64,000 nt of DNA from Pelagicoccus enzymogenes (GTDB lineage: Bacteria; Verrucomicrobiota; Verrucomicrobiia; Opitutales; Opitutaceae), in NCBI RefSeq assembly GCF_014803405.1, contig NZ_JACYFG010000036.1, positions 1 to 64,000 of the forward strand, read 5' to 3'. Position numbers and translations under genes: made by a program. Position 1 is the first letter of the stretch, and each line of letters starts with the position of its first letter. Of this stretch, positions 62,967 to 64,000 are shown in pieces. The notes under the pieces were generated by a model. That model was not told where the DNA came from, made no database searches, and saw only the letters and a program-made list of their open reading frames with translations.

Positions 62967-64000
62967 TCAGATACTGCCCTGAATCGATGACGCGACAATG
63001 GCAGTCAGATAACACGCGACCATACCGCCAAGCAATGAGCGAAATCCGTAACGCAAGAGATTCGGCCGTTGGCTTCTTTCCAAGGCAGAAATCCCGCCCA
63101 CTTGTATCCCGATGGAAGCGATATTCGCAAAACCGCACAAGGCGTAAGTCAGGACCAAGATGGAGTGGCCGTCTGTGAGCACCCCAGCGTCCTTCAGTTG
63201 AGACATGTGCAGGTAGGCGAAAAACTCGTTGAAAACCAACCTCTCGCCTAGCAGCTGCCCGACAATCAACAAATCCTCGCTTTGCACCCCCAGCAACCAG
63301 GCAAAAGGAGCGCTCACCACGCCAATCAGAAAACTAAAGTTGAACGCTTCGAAACGCCCTTCGGTGACAGAAGCCACCCAAGCGTTCAAACCCGTCCATT
63401 CTCCTAGCCAGGCTCCGATAATGTAGTTGAGCAAAGCCACTAAGCCGGTGAACGCCACCAGCATCGCCCCCACGTTGAGCGCCAGCTTCAAGCCATCCGA
63501 AGTTCCCTTGGTCGCCGCATCCAGCAAGCCCTCGTACTCCTTTTCCTTGGGAAAGGCGACTTGGCCGTCCACATCTTGAGTCTGCGGAGCGATGATCTTA
63601 GCCACCACCATCGCCGCCGGGGCGCTCAAGATGGAAGCCGTCAGGAGATGCTTGCCAAAAGCGATCCGCGCCGCCTCGTCGTCGCCACCGAGTTGCCGCA
63701 TGTAGATCGCCAGCACCCCGCCTGCGATCGTGGCCATCCCACCCGTCATCAAAGAATTGATTTCCGAGCGCGTCATCCTCGCCAAGTAGGGCTTCACCAC
63801 CAAGGGCGCCTCCGTTTGTCCGATAAATACGTTCGCCGCCGCCGCCAAGCACTCCGCACCGGAGAGCTTCAAAGCCTTGCTCAAGAGCCAGGCAAAACCA
63901 AACACGATCGCCTGCAGAATCCGGAGTTGATAGAGGATTGCCGAAAAGGCCGAGAAAAAGACGATGGCTGTCAGCACCGTCCAAGCGATGCCAAACACCG
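62967..64000 (-). CDS. NupC-type concentrative nucleoside transporter, N-terminus cut by the window end
   Basis: The visible 343 residues match the CNT family: the GQTEAPLVVKPYLARMTRSEINSLMTGGMATIAGGVLA stretch with the TGGMATIAGG nucleoside-site loop, and multiple hydrophobic helices. It couples nucleoside uptake to Na+ or H+. The frame runs off the window at 64000, so about 60 N-terminal residues are missing; the GTG at 63998 is only a frame boundary. It is followed at about 65 bp by the nucleoside deoxyribosyltransferase gene, so together they form a salvage pair. Confidence 0.9.
   Translation of the reverse strand, partial: VFGIAWTVLTAIVFFSAFSAILYQLRILQAIVFGFAWLLSKALKLSGAECLAAAANVFIGQTEAPLVVKPYLARMTRSEINSLMTGGMATIAGGVLAIYMRQLGGDDEAARIAFGKHLLTASILSAPAAMVVAKIIAPQTQDVDGQVAFPKEKEYEGLLDAATKGTSDGLKLALNVGAMLVAFTGLVALLNYIIGAWLGEWTGLNAWVASVTEGRFEAFNFSFLIGVVSAPFAWLLGVQSEDLLIVGQLLGERLVFNEFFAYLHMSQLKDAGVLTDGHSILVLTYALCGFANIASIGIQVGGISALERSQRPNLLRYGFRSLLGGMVACYLTAIVASSIQGSI

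Overview
The window looks like a chromosomal segment of a free-living, probably marine member of the Verrucomicrobiota (Opitutae, Puniceicoccales/Pelagicoccus-like). This is an inference from gene content and protein style: a methylmalonyl-CoA pathway with a sodium-pump decarboxylase, a eukaryotic-type (GSII) glutamine synthetase, a FucP/FucU sugar cluster, moderately high GC and few Shine-Dalgarno sequences. No rRNA gene or other taxonomic marker is present to confirm it. Most of the window is housekeeping DNA. There is one complete insertion sequence, two tRNA genes, several families of palindromic or dispersed intergenic repeats, and no CRISPR array, prophage or restriction system that I can see.

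Layout. 1-1319: an IS481-like element lying exactly at the window edge. 1.4-3.4 kb: an AraC regulator and ferrochelatase. 3.4-15.1 kb: a two-armed propionate/methylmalonyl-CoA island. The left arm (minus strand) is mutA-mutB-meaB. The right arm (plus strand) is epimerase, Na+-translocating methylmalonyl-CoA decarboxylase (mmdA-D-C-B order) and a succinate/propionate CoA-transferase. Together they can turn succinyl-CoA into propionyl-CoA while exporting Na+ and recycle the CoA onto succinate. 15.3-18.6 kb: clpX, clpP and tig on the minus strand. 18.8-24.8 kb: tsaB, alr, a secreted PDZ protein, a low-molecular-weight phosphatase, a DUF368 lipid-carrier transporter and a large anchored protein of unknown function. 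24.8-34.1 kb: mostly minus-strand genes (tatD, SRPBCC, exbD-exbB, leuD-leuC, an AraC regulator, truA, ruvX, manC) with a divergent MoeB-rhodanese fusion. 34.1-38 kb: an accessory-looking stretch with an AT-hook/HTH basic protein, a WYL regulator, a GNAT enzyme, a partly duplicated tRNA-Cys end and a SleB-type hydrolase.

38.2-42.5 kb: an aldo/keto reductase, a Zn-dehydrogenase, a FucP-like permease and a FucU-like mutarotase, which together suggest deoxy-sugar (fucose-type) oxidation. 42.6-54.4 kb: parA, rnc, mfd, a SurA-type isomerase, radC, tRNA-Tyr, queA, a TPR protein, accA and ilvB. 54.6-58.5 kb: an isolated membrane sensor-like domain, glutaredoxin, a PP2C phosphatase overlapping a very small kinase-like protein, and divergent glnA preceded by a good sigma-54 promoter match. 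58.6-64 kb: small membrane proteins, a thioesterase, an HDOD protein, an acidic protein with a triple short repeat, a GNAT enzyme, a nucleoside deoxyribosyltransferase and a nucleoside transporter cut by the window end.

The most unusual items are a barrel-sandwich-like insert inside the MmdB sodium-pump subunit, the mini-kinase/PP2C pair beside glnA, the acidic triple-repeat protein, the repeated tRNA-Cys 3' end, a 46-bp perfect palindrome inside the transposase gene, and REP-like palindromes that contain gene stop codons. I did not find an unmistakably new multi-gene system; these are leads.
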